A stretch of 64,000 nt of DNA from Deroplatys truncata (Eukaryota; Arthropoda; Insecta; Mantodea; Mantidae): the NCBI GenBank assembly GCA_030765065.1, contig CM060990.1, forward strand, positions 282,251,341-282,315,340, written 5' to 3'. Below are positions 33,932 through 47,400 of the stretch, in pieces. Made by a program: the position numbers and the translations under genes. The notes under the pieces are model-generated. The model saw only the letters and a program-made list of their open reading frames with translations. It was not told the origin of the DNA and ran no database searches. Within the stretch, counting starts at the first letter, position 1; each line of letters begins with the position of its first letter.

Positions 33932-35790
33932 GTAAATAAGTTTTAATGAGTTTTAATCCACTGAGACTTCGTTCTCCGTTAGCGACAGCTACAGGTATGG
34001 TTAGCAAAATCCGAAGTGCTGTCCACACATTCGGGAATATATCCTGCCAACCATTTTGTTTAATAAGTTGAACTTTTATTGATTCGGCTGATTCAAGCTC
34101 ATTCATAAATGGATTCAGGTGTAAAATGGTTCCACAACCTATTCACAACCAAATATGGCACATTATCCCCATCGGTTAAACTTATTTCTTAATCTGAACA
34201 GGTTTTTTTCCAATTTGGGCTTTCCAGGAATTGTTTTGATGTTATATAAAAAGGACCACGTATCATTAAATTTGGATAGTCGTGCAAACTGAGTGATCGC
34301 ATTCTAAATTGTATCGACCATAGGATAAAAGATGTTCATTTTAAACAATTCTTCAGCATCTGTTGATGTCTCATCTACGGCCTCATATTCAAAGAATCGC
34401 TTCTTTCTTCGGATAGGACTGACTTAAAAATAGTATCTATCCCTGCCTAAGAAGCAATTTCCCTAGCTGTTATCAGAGTAGACGAATAACCCCGGCACTC
34501 TTTTACAAACTTCGAGCAGTTCTTCAGCAATTGCGAAGCGTTTGGAAAATCCATAGTTTCAGACTGCATAGTCTCACTTACAATGCTTGCTTGAAACAAT
34601 CTATTATACCAAGCCACCATTGTTACTATAAACTCATATTGATCCATGTTCCGAATCAGGGACAAGGCCATGATGCTGCAACTGGGTCATTCGTTTCTTC
34701 GTGAGGATCCAGAAGAGCGTCACCAATTGAAGAATAGTGATAACGAACTGCAGCGAGGCTAGAAACTCTACTCTCCCAACGAGTTTCATTAAGCTTTTCA
34801 TCGACAGTCCTTCTACGTGCTTGGATATCACTTCCCTTCGCTTTGTTGATCCAGAGAATAGAACAAATGGTCTTTGAAGAAATCCGAACAAAGAAACCGA
34901 TTTAACAGATGTTTTGGCGGCATCTGCTATTACCAAATTTAAGCTATGACAGCCACGTGGATTAAAACATACTCGTGGATATTGGTTCAAAATTCTGCTT
35001 TGGACACCTTTGTTTGCTCTTACCATATTAGATCCATTATCATATCCTTGGCCCCGACAATCGTTCATATCCAAATCGAACTCTTGTACAATATCATCAA
35101 GAAAGAGGCCAGTGAGTCCAGCTCCTGAAGAGTCACTTACCGGCTTGTAAGCAACGAAATACTCACGCACTTGGACTTCCGCTTTATAGTGTCAACAAAA
35201 CACAATGTTGAAGATAATTGATCAGCGTGACTGACATCAGGAATGCAATCCAGTATGATGGAGAAGTATTTAGATGACTACTATTGTCAGAATTTTATTT
35301 CGAGCTTCACTTCCAAGAAAGCCGATCAACTCGTTTTGAATACGTTTGCCAAAAATAGTGGACATTACTCTCCTTATTAACAATATGGCGGAGGTGCTCC
35401 ATCATCACAGGTCAAGGTTTCCTAGCAGTTGCATTAAACCCAGGAAGCTACCACTATTAAGAGATAATGTTTCAGACCCAGAGCTTCCTTCGAACGACAA
35501 ATTATTGCCTGCTAAAAGGAATACTATGGACATCATTCGTTTGGGGATAGCAACCTAACGTGGTCTCTCGTCTTCAATTTGTTTTTGCAAATGCTTGTCA
35601 ATTCCAGTGAGGTGCTTTAATCCAATCGACGCTTCTATCCAACTGTGCAAAGCGCGCTGGTGATCTGAGGAATTTTCGTGAGTTTTGAGACGCACTGACA
35701 AGTGCCTCCAGTCCTCAAATCCTTGTCGTTCTTTTCCTAAATTAGAATGGGAACTTCTGTTGAATAAACAACAGCAAAACAATATACTTA

Positions 35791-38366
35791 ACCTGCAGAT
35801 TTAGAGTAAACGATCACCTTTTATCGCTAGTTTTTGAACTATTTACTGTTAGTTTTAATGCTAAATCCAATTAGTACATTATATAAAAACATATTACTTT
35901 ATAATTACGTTTTGCAAAGCTAAATGTCCGAAAATAAGTATTTAATGCAGCTAAACGTGTTTACAGTACAACAAGAATTAGATTGAAGGTGGATATTTTA
36001 TGGAATTAAAGTTCGCGTTTACATTTATTTTCAAACATTCGCTGTCTTAATTATAAAACTCTTAATCGCCATCAAAACAACAGTTTAACTAATAACTAAT
36101 TAAGACATTAAATAATGCTTAACTTTTTAAAACTCACAAACAATGTTTAAGATGTATTTAGTTGACCAATACAGAATTATTTTTACTCCAGCCACACTTT
36201 GCAGATGATCGAATGAAAGATCGAAACCACAGGTATTTGTATTTTGCTTGTTTCGGCATTATTCGGGAAGAAATGAATACAAAATAATGGCTAGACGTAA
36301 AGATAATTGTACCTATTGTCATAAATTTTATTTGTATGACTTATGATAGGTATAACAGCTTTTTGCTACCTACTCCAAAGCCAAAATAACTGTCCAACTT
36401 TTTCACATAGTTGAGTTTTGTGAGATAAATTAAGAGCTACGTAGACTATTTGGGTGACGCCAGTTTATTAATTACTTATACAAGAATCCCACAATGTTTA
36501 ATTGGGTGTTAAGTTCGCTATTTAGCAATTAGCGTTAAATAGCGCTTTAGACAGCATGGCCTATAAGTAGAACTTCTAACACAGTGCACACGGGCTAAAA
36601 GTTTTAGATTATCGCACTAGTGCGACAATCTTCATTGTGACCAACCTTGGTTTCAAGTCCAATCACATGGCAATTACTCTTTGTATTTGCACATGTTTAA
36701 TAACTCGACTTGGTTTGATTAGGTTTTAATTTTCATTGTCTTTTACATGACGCTCTCATAACGGTCGCATTATCTGTTCAGAATGCAAATCGCCGTACTT
36801 CAATTTATCGCAGTTCGTTGTAGAGTTAACCTATACATTACATTGGCAGGCTTCTGCTTTCTTAGATCTAAAACGTTGTTCTTTTATTTAGTATAATCTA
36901 CATAAAGATTAAATGGCGGAAATTATGAATTCAGAAGAAACTGAAATGGAAGAGCCAGGTGAAATTACAGAAGCAGCAGAAAGAATAACACTATAAGTAC
37001 TTACCCAAAAAATCCAGAAAGCAATATAATATACAATTTAATCCCTGCATTGGCTGGTGTAAGGCCAAACATGTTGAAAATAATTTCACTAGAATGACTG
37101 CTAGTGAATCAACAAATCAAAACATGACATCTCGCTTTTTTAACGCCATTTCTCTTGCTTCAAGAGGCGCGTTCTAAACGTGATCTCTGTTAGTTTCAGG
37201 AATCAATATAATTATTATTGGTATTTTAAAAATTCGAGCGCTGTGAAAAAAAAATAGTATATGCCACACGTGCTAAAAGTGGTTTTATTTTGCTCCTACA
37301 TTCCTGCTCGCAAAATAAACCCTACTTTACCCCTTGTATCATAATCTACTATTATGAGTAAGAATTATATTAACACTATTTAGCTGCTAATAATCGCTCA
37401 CGCTCTTTCTTACCCTTGTCAAGCTCACAAGGCTTAGCCCCCTAATAAAAAGTAGAGTTAAGCCTTAGATAATTTGTTACAGCGGGTCAAAGATGGCTGG
37501 GTAGCTGTCCCTAGTAAAATTTTTGTCTATTTCAAGACAATTTCAACATTTTGACATGAGAAAGAGAGAGAAAAATGTATAGCTGTTTTACCGGCTGTGC
37601 TAAATATTATAACAGCCAGAAAGGCGTTGTGCAATGCGCTGTTAATAATCCATTTACAAAAAATACGTTTAGGCAGACAACAAATCACGTTTAACTAATT
37701 CGAATTCTAGATGTTAAACTGATGTCATGTAAGTCGCCCTTAGACCAGCTTAGGTATAATTATTATCTACGCAAAGCAAATATGCTTAACATGACGTTGT
37801 TTCTAATATCATGTTACTAATATCTTACAAGTTACATTACATAACATTCAGTATACGCACAGAATACACACTTTAACAGTGTAATATTTCGAAAATAAGT
37901 AATGTTAACGTTTCAATTCCACTCGGAGCTCGTCACACATATACAAATCATCAGGCCTCGGTTCAGGGTTCCGAGACGCATGAAGTTAAGAGCACACGAA
38001 CCACTGTGTCGTTTAGTTCGAGTGGGATGGCAGATAAAGCGTGCAGGTAGCCCGTGCTTCAACATGTAAACATCTAGTCACAGTAGGGCACAAAATTAAG
38101 TCACATGCACACGAATCAACGTCGAGTACGGAAACTAATTGCCTAACATAACAATTTTGCATGATTGTACCTGTTTTAACATTCTGAAATAGCCATTTTC
38201 CACGACAGAAAAAAAAGTGCAAACAATATACATATCACAAAATAGATTTCTTCACAACTTCATTGCACCATATACATTAAACATTTAAAACAAATAAATA
38301 AATAAAGTAATAACCCAAATAATGCAAATGAATACAATACATTTCTTTACATGTCATTGCAGCGAA
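35791..38366. other. Long non-coding stretch
   Basis: AT-rich, with no supported gene. A short frame at 36913-36996 (MAEIMNSEETEMEEPGEI) is coding-like in composition, but nothing supports it. A near-perfect 24-bp palindrome lies at 36607-36630. Confidence 0.4.
36607..36630. repeat. 24-bp palindrome
   Basis: GATTATCGCACTAG continues as its near reverse complement, with one mismatch pair. Could be a small hairpin element tip or chance. Confidence 0.5.
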
Positions 38367-39048
38367 TTACAAGGTACATTCGCAATGTATCAAATAAAAA
38401 CATCTCCTATTTTCACTTAAAATGAGTTTATAACTAGAAAAACTTCGTTCTTCGTCACATGACGCGACAGGTGCATAACGAAAGAATGGGATATCACGCG
38501 AATAAAACTTTGTGGATTTGTATTCATTGTTTGAATCCAATGAAACGTCCTTAATGGCACACATATCTGCAAAGCCAAAAGGAGATTTTTTTTTTTAATT
38601 TGGCGTTCATACTTGCAATAACAGAGTCTGATTTTGACTCATTTAGTTTTTGAAACAGTGCAATTACGAACCCATATATTTTTTCTAGACACGCTTTAAT
38701 ATCTTTATTTTCGATCTCGTTGAAATGGATGTTGACATGTATTAACATGCCTACACAAATCTCGATAAAATTCTTCCTGATTTTCTATTTTGATTGTGAT
38801 GTTGAAGACCTCTGTAGATTGTTGAATTTAACATTTTTCGTGTGTATTTTGCTATTGTAGTGTTTTTAAAGAATCGAGATCTGTCTGTCAAGATGTATTT
38901 TTTGCAGCGTTTGCATTATGCAGTGTTGTTTCCTTTGATGAGGAAATGTTCCTTTCCAAACTTCTATATAAGTGCATCCTAAAGGGAACGCTTGGTGGTC
39001 GTATTCTTCGACATGTTTCAAAGTACTGTGGAGTATAAATAAGAGCAA
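38367..39048 (-). pseudogene. hAT-type transposase C-terminal fragment
   Basis: 38564-38367 reads FFRYAPVASCDEERSFSSYK and then LILSENRRCF, the hAT C-terminal dimerisation motif (AP.ASC..ERSFS.YK..L...R). The minus strand upstream (38748-38551 and 39048-38866) has compatible helical coding-like pieces in other frames. The motif style differs from the two ZMYM1-like copies and resembles the shorter CGGBP1/U-BZIP-like hAT proteins, so it is a third lineage. Only the C-terminal half is visible and frames are broken. Confidence 0.7.
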
Positions 39049-40788
39049 TTAAAACTAACAAATTATCAATGAATATGTAAATACCATGAAACTATAGTTC
39101 TTTGTTCACTGGATATCGTATAGGTAAGGAGACTGCATTAACCAGGGCCAAGCCGCAATATGAATGTCAATAGTGACCTTCGCTACGCAACTACCTGTAG
39201 GTTGGATGTGCTACCCCACCCACCGGGCTAGGACATCAACTCAACCCCGTTCGCTCCCAACTTCAGTCTGCTAATTCCGTGACCCAAAACCGAGGCCTGC
39301 AAATCATATACACATGCACCCGCACACGAATCAACGCCAAGAGAACAGCCGGCGGTCGGCGGACAGAACTAGTGATGGTCGGTAGCAACAACACAATCTT
39401 TGCTATTTATGTACTACAGGCAAGTTATAAGAATACCTATAAATATTGGTTTCAAATGGTTAATATTTACAAAACGTTAAGTGCGAACTTCGCGCTATAC
39501 GTGTATACCTTTGAAATGCACACAACCCGGCTCACTGTTGTATAGAATTAATTTATTTTGGGGGTTACGGTTAAATAGTAATAAGGTGATTTGGGTTTTA
39601 TTTTGTGGGTATTCCATCCTTGCATTTCCCTAAGATTTTGTGGCATACAGGAGGAGAAAAATGCATAGGTATGATGAATAAAAAATATCATGGCAAATTT
39701 TGCATGAACAAATCATAGCAAATTATAATTCTGTCTGGAGACAATGAATCTAAAACTCTATGTGAGTGGAATAGCTAATGAGAGACTTCTGCACAATACT
39801 GAAAGATACTGGCAATAAGTAGCTCATTTACAAAGATACTTCATATTGTTCATTGCTGATAACTGTATTCTGACCAATTAAAATTTCTTCCTTTAAAACT
39901 GAAGTAGATCAGATGCCATTTATCCATTGCTTTTGATCTGTTTTTCCACTGCTATTTTCACTCTATGTCTTACTTTGCTGGCTGCACAAAGGGTGCTCCT
40001 GGTATTCATTTTCTTTTGTAACTTCATGACCTTTCATTTATTTCTTGTGTCCCTTTCCTCTCCATGCTGATGGAGATAATTTCAAGAGCAATTACACTGG
40101 TTGGCACCAAATGGTTTTCACGATGGATCTGAATTGTAAACCAAACTGCTCTACCACATGCCATTTTTAAAAGAGCCATTAATTTATATAAATAAAATTA
40201 AGATTTTGTCTGGACATTTAAAATCTTGGCCTAATACTTTGTTTTTATCTCAGATTGGGTAAGCAATGACAAATGATAACATTGTATGTAGCTGTAAACA
40301 AATAAATGTGCATTCCAAATATGCATAAATAGAGCTAATTTCACTTTCATCACTAGAAAACAAAACCATGTTACTTGCATGTAGAAATAACTACTGCTGA
40401 TGCCATGCAAAAACTATCAACACTGCTACAAATTAAGTAAAATAGTTAAGTAACACTCACAATACTGGAAGCAATGATAAGCAGCTGAGCTGAATTATTT
40501 CAGTTATGAATGTTCTGGTTAAAATTTAATATGTTGTACACTTAAACACCAATGCATAAATTTAGTAACACACATGTGCAGGTAATACTAACTGCACTTT
40601 TGCTTATACTTATTTTAAACCATAATTGCAATTTATCACTATTTTAACAATAATACTATTTACAACTGAAGAAAATTTCCACTTTAATGAAGAACTTATT
40701 TTGTTGTCTTTTTTCTTTTGTATATTTCTTCAGCTGTCCACACGAGTCCAAAAGTGGTCAGCTAAAATATTTTCATTCCATTTTCTGC
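39049..40788. other. Non-coding stretch
   Basis: 39130-39380 is GC-richer and shares CACACGAATCAACG with 38109-38122. Otherwise AT-rich with no supported gene. Confidence 0.4.
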
Positions 40789-42200
40789 TTATCTCCTTTC
40801 CATTTCAGGTACATCTTGGTGACATCTTTCACCATGGTCATCAGAAACATCTCCCATATTTGCGGGGAAAAAGTCCAAATGAGAACTTAAAGAATGCAGC
40901 TTCAGAGACACATTACAGCCCATGTTACAAAATGAGGCAAGTAGACACTCCACAATTTCTTCATAATTTTTAGATTTTTTGTTTCCCAAATAGTTGCATC
41001 AAATGCATTCCAGGCTCTTCTCTGGATTAAATTAAATTTATCTTTGAATATGAGGTCCTGAAATAGTTGCTTTGTTTGAGGTCTGATGAAATTGCCTTCT
41101 TTTATTTTAGCCTTGCTAATTCATTGAAACTTTTCCTTCAGGTAAACGAATCCTGAACCTTCTTTATCCATTGCCTTCACAAATTGTTTTATTAAGCCAG
41201 CTAAATGTGAAGAGGAATGAATATAATTTTTTCCTGTCAACTAATGTTTCATGTACCAAATTTTTTGACCTAGAATGTTTTCTTCTTGAGGCGGTCATTT
41301 TTTTGCAATATAGTGTTTATCCCTTGCACGACTGTCCCACTCACACATGAAGAAGTTGAATTTTGTATACCCCTGTTGTAGGCCTGCGAGTACTACAACT
41401 TTAAGGTCAGCACATATGGTCCATTGATGGTCTTCATAGCTTATTTTATGTAAAAGATGTTTCATATTTATGTATGTTTCTTTCATGGTAATTCAATGTC
41501 CAAGAGGTAATGACAGATGTATGTTACCATAATTTAGCAAAACCACCTTCAAGCTAATCTTGGATGAGTCAATGAAGAGACATCACTGTTCAGGAACATA
41601 ACCTTCCATTAAACCATTGGAATTGTTACATTACACCAAATTGCCTTCCACCGAAAAGCAGTTTGAAAGTGTTGCCTGCCTCTTTCTATAAAAAGACATT
41701 CACATCATCTCGTAGAAGGTTCCACTGCTAAAGTCAAGATGCTAGTAGCTGAACTTTGGTTTTGGAGAGGTTTAAGTCTCAAACAAGGTCATTTAATTCA
41801 ACCTGAGAGATAATGTGAGGACCTCTCCTCTAACTTTTGTTCTAGCTCGGAATCTGGGATGTAGTTTTCAAGCAGTTCTGGCATGGGCATCGACTCATTA
41901 TGAGGAACAGGTTTTATTGCTGAAGGAATGTTGGGATACTGGATTTTGTGTTTACCTTTTTATTCTTTTGGAGAAGTCAGAGATACTGACCATGCAAAAG
42001 TAACAATCGTCCAAATGACTATGAGGTTTATGCCAGAGCATCGGAACTGCAAAAGGCATTGTTTTGTGCATATCCGTAAGCCATCCAGTGACAGTTCTTG
42101 AACATGAACTACTGGAAAATTTTGGTGACCAAGCTTTATTTTGGTCTCTTAACTTACAGCCAAAATAAAGTTCATAAGCTTTTCTTACAATGGGTGGCAA
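40789..42200 (-). pseudogene. Decayed multicopy insect ORF, function unknown
   Basis: Minus-strand fragments line up N to C over 1.4 kb. 42200-41952 has PPIVRKAYELYFGCKLRDQ and MPFAVPMLWHKPHSHLDDCY. 41950-41810 has QYPNIPSAIKPVPHNES. 41486-41295 has YINMKHLLHKISYEDHQWTI and GLQQGYTKFNFFMCEWDSRA. 41200-41000 has SKAKIKEG-like text. 40989-40789 has NKKSKNYEEIVECLLASF and GCNVSLKLHSLSSHLDFFP. From memory of the family, such proteins are encoded in many copies in arthropod genomes and are annotated only as uncharacterised, which suggests mobile-element origin. Paired Cys and His suggest metal binding. Many frameshifts; dead copy. Confidence 0.7.
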
Positions 42201-43289
42201 TGGGATTTTCTGGATTTTACAAATTACTTTTCAACAAATGTAACAAAACTTATCAACAACTGTTGTTACAAACACATGACATAATTTACTTTAAAAGCAC
42301 TCTATAAACTAATGCACTGAAAAAGAGGTACTTTCCATTGATGCATGCAAAAGAAGTTAAATAATGTGTATAAAAAATTCTAAAACAGAGAGTGCAGTTA
42401 TACTGTGGATCATGTTCATGTATCATGTCTACTAAATTAATTTATCTAAAGATTGAGGTGTTTGTTCCTCGCTCAATAGACAGGACGAATCTGTTTATGG
42501 GATGAGATAATACACTTCCTGTTTTTTACCAGATAGACTGCAGAAGGTCGCGATTCATAAGTTCCCATTGCAATGTCAAGGTATTCGTCCAGGCACCACA
42601 ATGAAGCCTTTATAGTCCTATCTAAGGATTGAATTATTGGTGACAACTATAATTTTTGCATTAAAACGAATATCATAATAGAGAAATTGCTAATGAAATT
42701 TACCAAAAATGCACGTTTTTCCTGTTTCGCAGGAAGCTGCCTCAAAAAAGGTATATGTTAGAGAAATCTGACTAACATATTTGGATTCACCAATGTTGAA
42801 TACATAAGGTAACCATAATTGTTTTCCAAAAGAGAGATTTTTTTTTTGCAGACCAGTATTATTTGTCTCAAGGTGCGATTTTGGTCCCCACTGTCTAACC
42901 AGTTGTGCCTTTTGATACTTGCAGTTTTCAATAAATCACAACTCATGGTCTATTTGTTGTATTACATAAAGCATATGCACTGTAGCTAATACCATATCAG
43001 AAGATGATAATGCTTTTGATATGAACTCAGACCATCGGATAATACCAATAACAGGAAGAGAATGACTTCATAATTAACAACATAGGGCCGGCATGAAGAA
43101 TAAATTTTTTAGGAAAAGAATAAGAAGACCTATAACACACCATTACACATTATGCACTCCAAGGACTGGAGGACTGCAACTCATGAACCTAATTTTTTCA
43201 GGCATTTCCAGGCATATTCAATTCCTTTTCGCTTATGGCACATTTTCTTCATGTGTTGGGAGTTATACAATATCTCCAAATGACATATG
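42201..43289. other. Non-coding stretch
   Basis: No supported gene on either strand. Confidence 0.4.
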
Positions 43290-44335
43290 CTATTGCTTTT
43301 GTGAGAAGGCGATCGATGGACCATGACTGCAGCTGATGCAACAAACTTAACTACACCCCTTCTTATGCAGGGTGATACCAGTATGTTTAGGTGTCCTCCT
43401 CAAGACATGTGCTTAATGTTGCAGCGACTAGACTGTTCTCACTTTGTCATTGTGAGTACCATTGTGTTCACTTGTGTTCTTCCCTTTTTCTCCCTTTCCT
43501 TTGCTCTGTCTGATAGTTATTTTTGTCCCCGTACCGTCACCGTTCTTGCCCTATCCTCAGCTATCCATTGTGCCCGGCCAATCAAAGCTAACATTACTAT
43601 AATTATGTATGGTCTTCTTTCTCTCCTCCCAGGTTAGGCACTCTTACTTTTGTAATTTATTCTCTTAACAGATTTTATCACAGGTGTGGACAAACTGTTC
43701 GGATCAACTGTTGAGATATTTCGGACAAACTTTAAGTAGCTCCAGGAAATTGACCTTAGATATCTTACGAGTCATTTCCCGGATGTTGAAGTAAGCAGAG
43801 TATTGGTGACACGATGTTCAGCGGAAATAGCACTTCATGTTCGTCACGTGGGTGAGTTAAGTAATTTTTGCTGATATACGCTACTAGATATGCGCTTATC
43901 AGCATTTTGTCGGGTATTTAAACTTAGGACCTTAATGGCGCTCTCTCGACCAAACACATGCCTACCGGAATCTCTGCTGGTCACTTCCTTAAATGTATTT
44001 AGTGTTAATTCGCAACGTCGAAGTAGGCGCTAGGCAAGACGAAGATGGACCGTCGGACTTCCTCCGTCACCCCAGTAAACCCACAACCTGCTTTATCTTT
44101 CTCTTTTCAATGTAGTTTAGTTTACACTACACGGATTAAAACTTAAAGAGACTGGGAACAGAAATTACATATGTGACAATGCTAACCAACTTTCCAGCTA
44201 CCACAACCCTCTCGATGTCATCCTGTGCTACATCTCCATCTTTTACGTGACGTCTGGTGAAAGCGATGGCGTTGTCAGCATTAAAGCACTGTATCATACG
44301 AGCTGACCAATCTGCCATGGTGAATCCCAAGCTCT
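43290..44335 (-). repeat. Duplicated block D, copy 1
   Basis: About 1 kb is shared in the same order and orientation with 53830-54900 (GAGAAGGC.ATCGATGGAC.ATGACTGC, GCGACTAGACTGTTCTCACTTTGT, GGTGACACGATGTT, TAGGCGCTAGGCA.GACGAAGATG). Copies differ by roughly one base in seven to ten by eye. It includes the small coding-like piece on minus at 44330-44136. Confidence 0.75.
44136..44330 (-). pseudogene. Duplicated coding-like fragment, unknown
   Basis: A short frame reads MADWSARMIQCFNADNAIAF then RRHVKDGDVAQDDIERV. The second part recurs in block D copy 2 (about 54895-54830, minus). The first part recurs in plus orientation at 50092-50160 (MAVWSACIIQ). Repeated occurrence with conserved residues suggests an exon of a real but unrecognised gene or element. 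No domain identified. Confidence 0.4.
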
Positions 44336-44404
44336 ATGATTCTTACTGGGCAGAAGATTTCTCGTGTGTAATATTCTTTAATTTTTAACACCTTAATTTA
44401 TGCA

Positions 44405-47400
44405 ATGGTTGGTTGTGCGGCTCCAAATTGTACAAATAACAGTAGGCATGGGTTATATAAGTTCTATCGTTTTCCTGCTGCTAACGAAAGAAGAAAGAAA
44501 TGGTTTGTAAATTCCAGGCGCAAGGATTGGACACCTACAACAAATAATTACCTGAGTAACGTAAGTACAAATGAATAATTAATGTTGCGGAGAAATAAAA
44601 AGTCTCTATTGTTTTCATTCAATAGCCATTACGACTTAACCAGTTATCATTAGCATTTAAAAGCCAAAGCCAATGACGGCGGAGCTGCTTAAGTTGCTTT
44701 TGAAGCGCCATTTTTGTAAGTGAAGGATTAGCACAGTTGGTTAGCCCTTTCTTTGGTGAGTATTAGGGCGTGAGATTGAAACTCAACAATGCTCTAATTT
44801 TTGTTGTTGTCACTTCTAATATGAAGTCGCCTAGTATTTACTTTATAAATTATCGTTAAACTTTTATAGACCTTATTATTAATCCATAAAAAAATTATTT
44901 AAACAAATATTTTCACAGGTGCGTTTCAAGAAAACCAATTTGAACAAAACCGTGCTGATGGGAAAAGGAAACTCAAGCCTAATGCCATACGAACAATTTT
45001 TAATGTGTCTAATCCACCACCTAGAATTGCAGTCCAGAGAGATAGCATTTACAAAAGAGATGTAAGTAATCCTATAGATGAGTCTTTATTATATTTTAAA
45101 GAATTTGTTTAAAGTAATGAAAGTAAATATCACAGGAATTTCTGCCTGGTTTACTCATTTAAAATAATTTCTGATATTGTTATTTCATTAATTTTCTAAA
45201 ATAGGAGGCTACCCCTAAATAGTCCGTAAAATCAAATGTATATGAAAGAATCTAACCATAAGCAGTCAGATTAAATTCTGAGCTATGTAATCGTTAATTC
45301 ATTACAAATTTACAGTTACAATCTTTAATAGAGCTTCATCCATAGACTAAGATAAATCAGCTTTTGAAAGAGGATCAAATTAATTAAAATTCAATTACAA
45401 TATTATTTTTATCATCACTTTGAAATAGGATTATCCATTTAAACATCACTTACATGTAAAAATCTTAATTCTATCATAAATAACTTTTACATTACAGTTG
45501 GCTTTACCAAGATAAAGGATATTACATACACAAATCAGTATTTATGTAAAATCAATTGGATTGAATTAAAGATACCACATATGGTACATTCTGCACATTA
45601 AAACATTAAAGCATTAATTTGCATAGTAATATCATATATAAGTTAATATTATATTTAGGTATAATATCATATTTAGGCAATAAAGTGAGAATATTATGAA
45701 ATGACCTAAATGATATTTTATCTCCTAGGTGCAAAATACTTGCATTGAAACCCACTTGGCAATCACTTCTGAAGAGATAGTATCTGTGGGAGCTACAAGG
45801 CAGGAGAAAACTCCAGAGATTATGATCCAAGAACTGCAAAATAGAGTTGCATTTTTGGAAAATAAGAAGAAGAGACTTGAAGAGCAAATAGCAAAAACAA
45901 ATGAGACATTAAGTAATTTCCTAACTTCTGAACAAATTAGTAGGCTAGGGCATAGCACAACCCAATGTTGGTCAGAAGATGGGATCGTAAAAGGTTTGAA
46001 GTTAAGATTTGTTTTGGGCAAGGAAGGTTATAATTTTCTTCGGAAATCTGGTTACCCTGCACCTTCTTATAGTACCCTGAATAATCATATTACAGGTTTC
46101 AAATTAGAATTTGGAATTTTTAATTTCATTTTTCCTTTGTTGAAAACAAAAGTAGATGTTATGTCAGATTTTGAAAGGGACTGTGTTCTCATGATTGATG
46201 AGATGGAAATATCTGAGAGTATTGAATATGATAATCCTGATAAAACATTTATTGGAGCAGTTACTTTGAGAACTGCTTCTGTAACAGGTAATCATCTCAC
46301 AGTGGTTATTCTTAGAGGTGTGACTACAAAGTGGAAGCAAATAGTGGAAGCTCATATTACTGGACCCAGCACAGCAGGAAATGAAACCAAAACTTTAGTT
46401 CTTAAGCTTATTAATATGGCAACAGATATAGGGTTGCATGTATCTGCTGCTGTCTCAGACATGGGAGGTATGAACAAAAGACTGTGGTGTGCATTAGGAA
46501 TTTCTGTCACACGCTCAGAAAGAAAAGTAACTTTTCAACAAAACAACATGGAGATATGTGTTTTAGCTGATGTTCCTCACTTGGTAAAAAACTGGCGGTC
46601 AGCCATGCAGAATTCTGGCATTGTAATTCTACAGAATATTGGATATAAGGAAGGGTTATCTTCCACTATAGTTTCTTCCAAATATATTTCAAAACTCTGG
46701 GATCTAGAGTTATCTAAGGAAAATGGACTACGATCTCTCCATCATCCCTCAAAAGCTGTATAAATCCATCTCATTTTCAAAAAATGAATGTTGGCCTTGC
46801 TTTGAGATGTTTGTCTTTAAAAACTGCCAGTGCCTTAAAAGCAGCTGTAAGTTTAAAACATTTGCCTCCAGCAGCACTTACCACAGTATGGTTCATTAGA
46901 TTTTTGAATGAATGGTTTTCTTTGCTAATGTCTAGAACCATCATGAAATCAATTTCAAAGAAAAACTTTAAAAGGAAGGTACAGTTTCTTGAAGGGTTTG
47001 TAGATATTATCCAAGAAACTCAGATAGGGTCTGGTGCCTGGAAACCATTAAATACAGGCTCAATTATGAGCACATTATCTTTCATACAGTTGGAAAAACT
47101 GCTGTTCAATAAGAATTACAGATATATAATGGGAAGCAGATTTACTCAAGATGCTTTGAAGAATATTTTTGCTCAGGTAGGAAAGAGAGTAGGATCAAAT
47201 CCTTCAGCTGTAGCAGCAAAAAGAGCACTGAAACTAATTTCAATTTCACAATTTATGACCCCGTGTGAAAAAACAAATTACTGTTATGATAGTGACAAGG
47301 CACTATTACATTTATCTGATATGAAAAACATCAAAGATAGGGCAGTAACTTGTATAGACCTGCCAAAAACGAGTTACACACAGACCACAGAGGAACTAAA

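Larger units (their letters stand above)
32555..35790 (-). pseudogene. hAT transposase pseudogene, split by solo LTR
   Basis: From N to C on minus: 35782-35555 is a TTF-type zinc-finger region (LGKERQGFEDWRHLSVRLK, then HENSSDHQRAL). 35170-34634 is the DUF4371 and catalytic part (RGQGYDNGSNM, then PRGCHSLNLVIADAA). 34671-34447 continues the middle. 34106-33930 is the dimerisation start (LRILLTIPVAVANGERSLSG). The frame is interrupted at 33927 by a 1,231-bp solo LTR and resumes at 32692 with STMSQDRL, ending near 32557 after LIKKIASAKVRKL. Several other frameshifts exist, so it was already decaying or decayed later. It is a ZMYM1-like hAT but not the same copy type as at 0.4-2.1 kb. Element ends were not found. 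Confidence 0.88.

Noticed and set aside
33693..34106. Single 137-aa minus ORF
   Set aside because: Its C-terminal half is solo-LTR sequence; only the N-terminal part is hAT.
36913..36996. 27-codon plus ORF rich in Glu
   Set aside because: Too short, no splice partner or homologue recognised.
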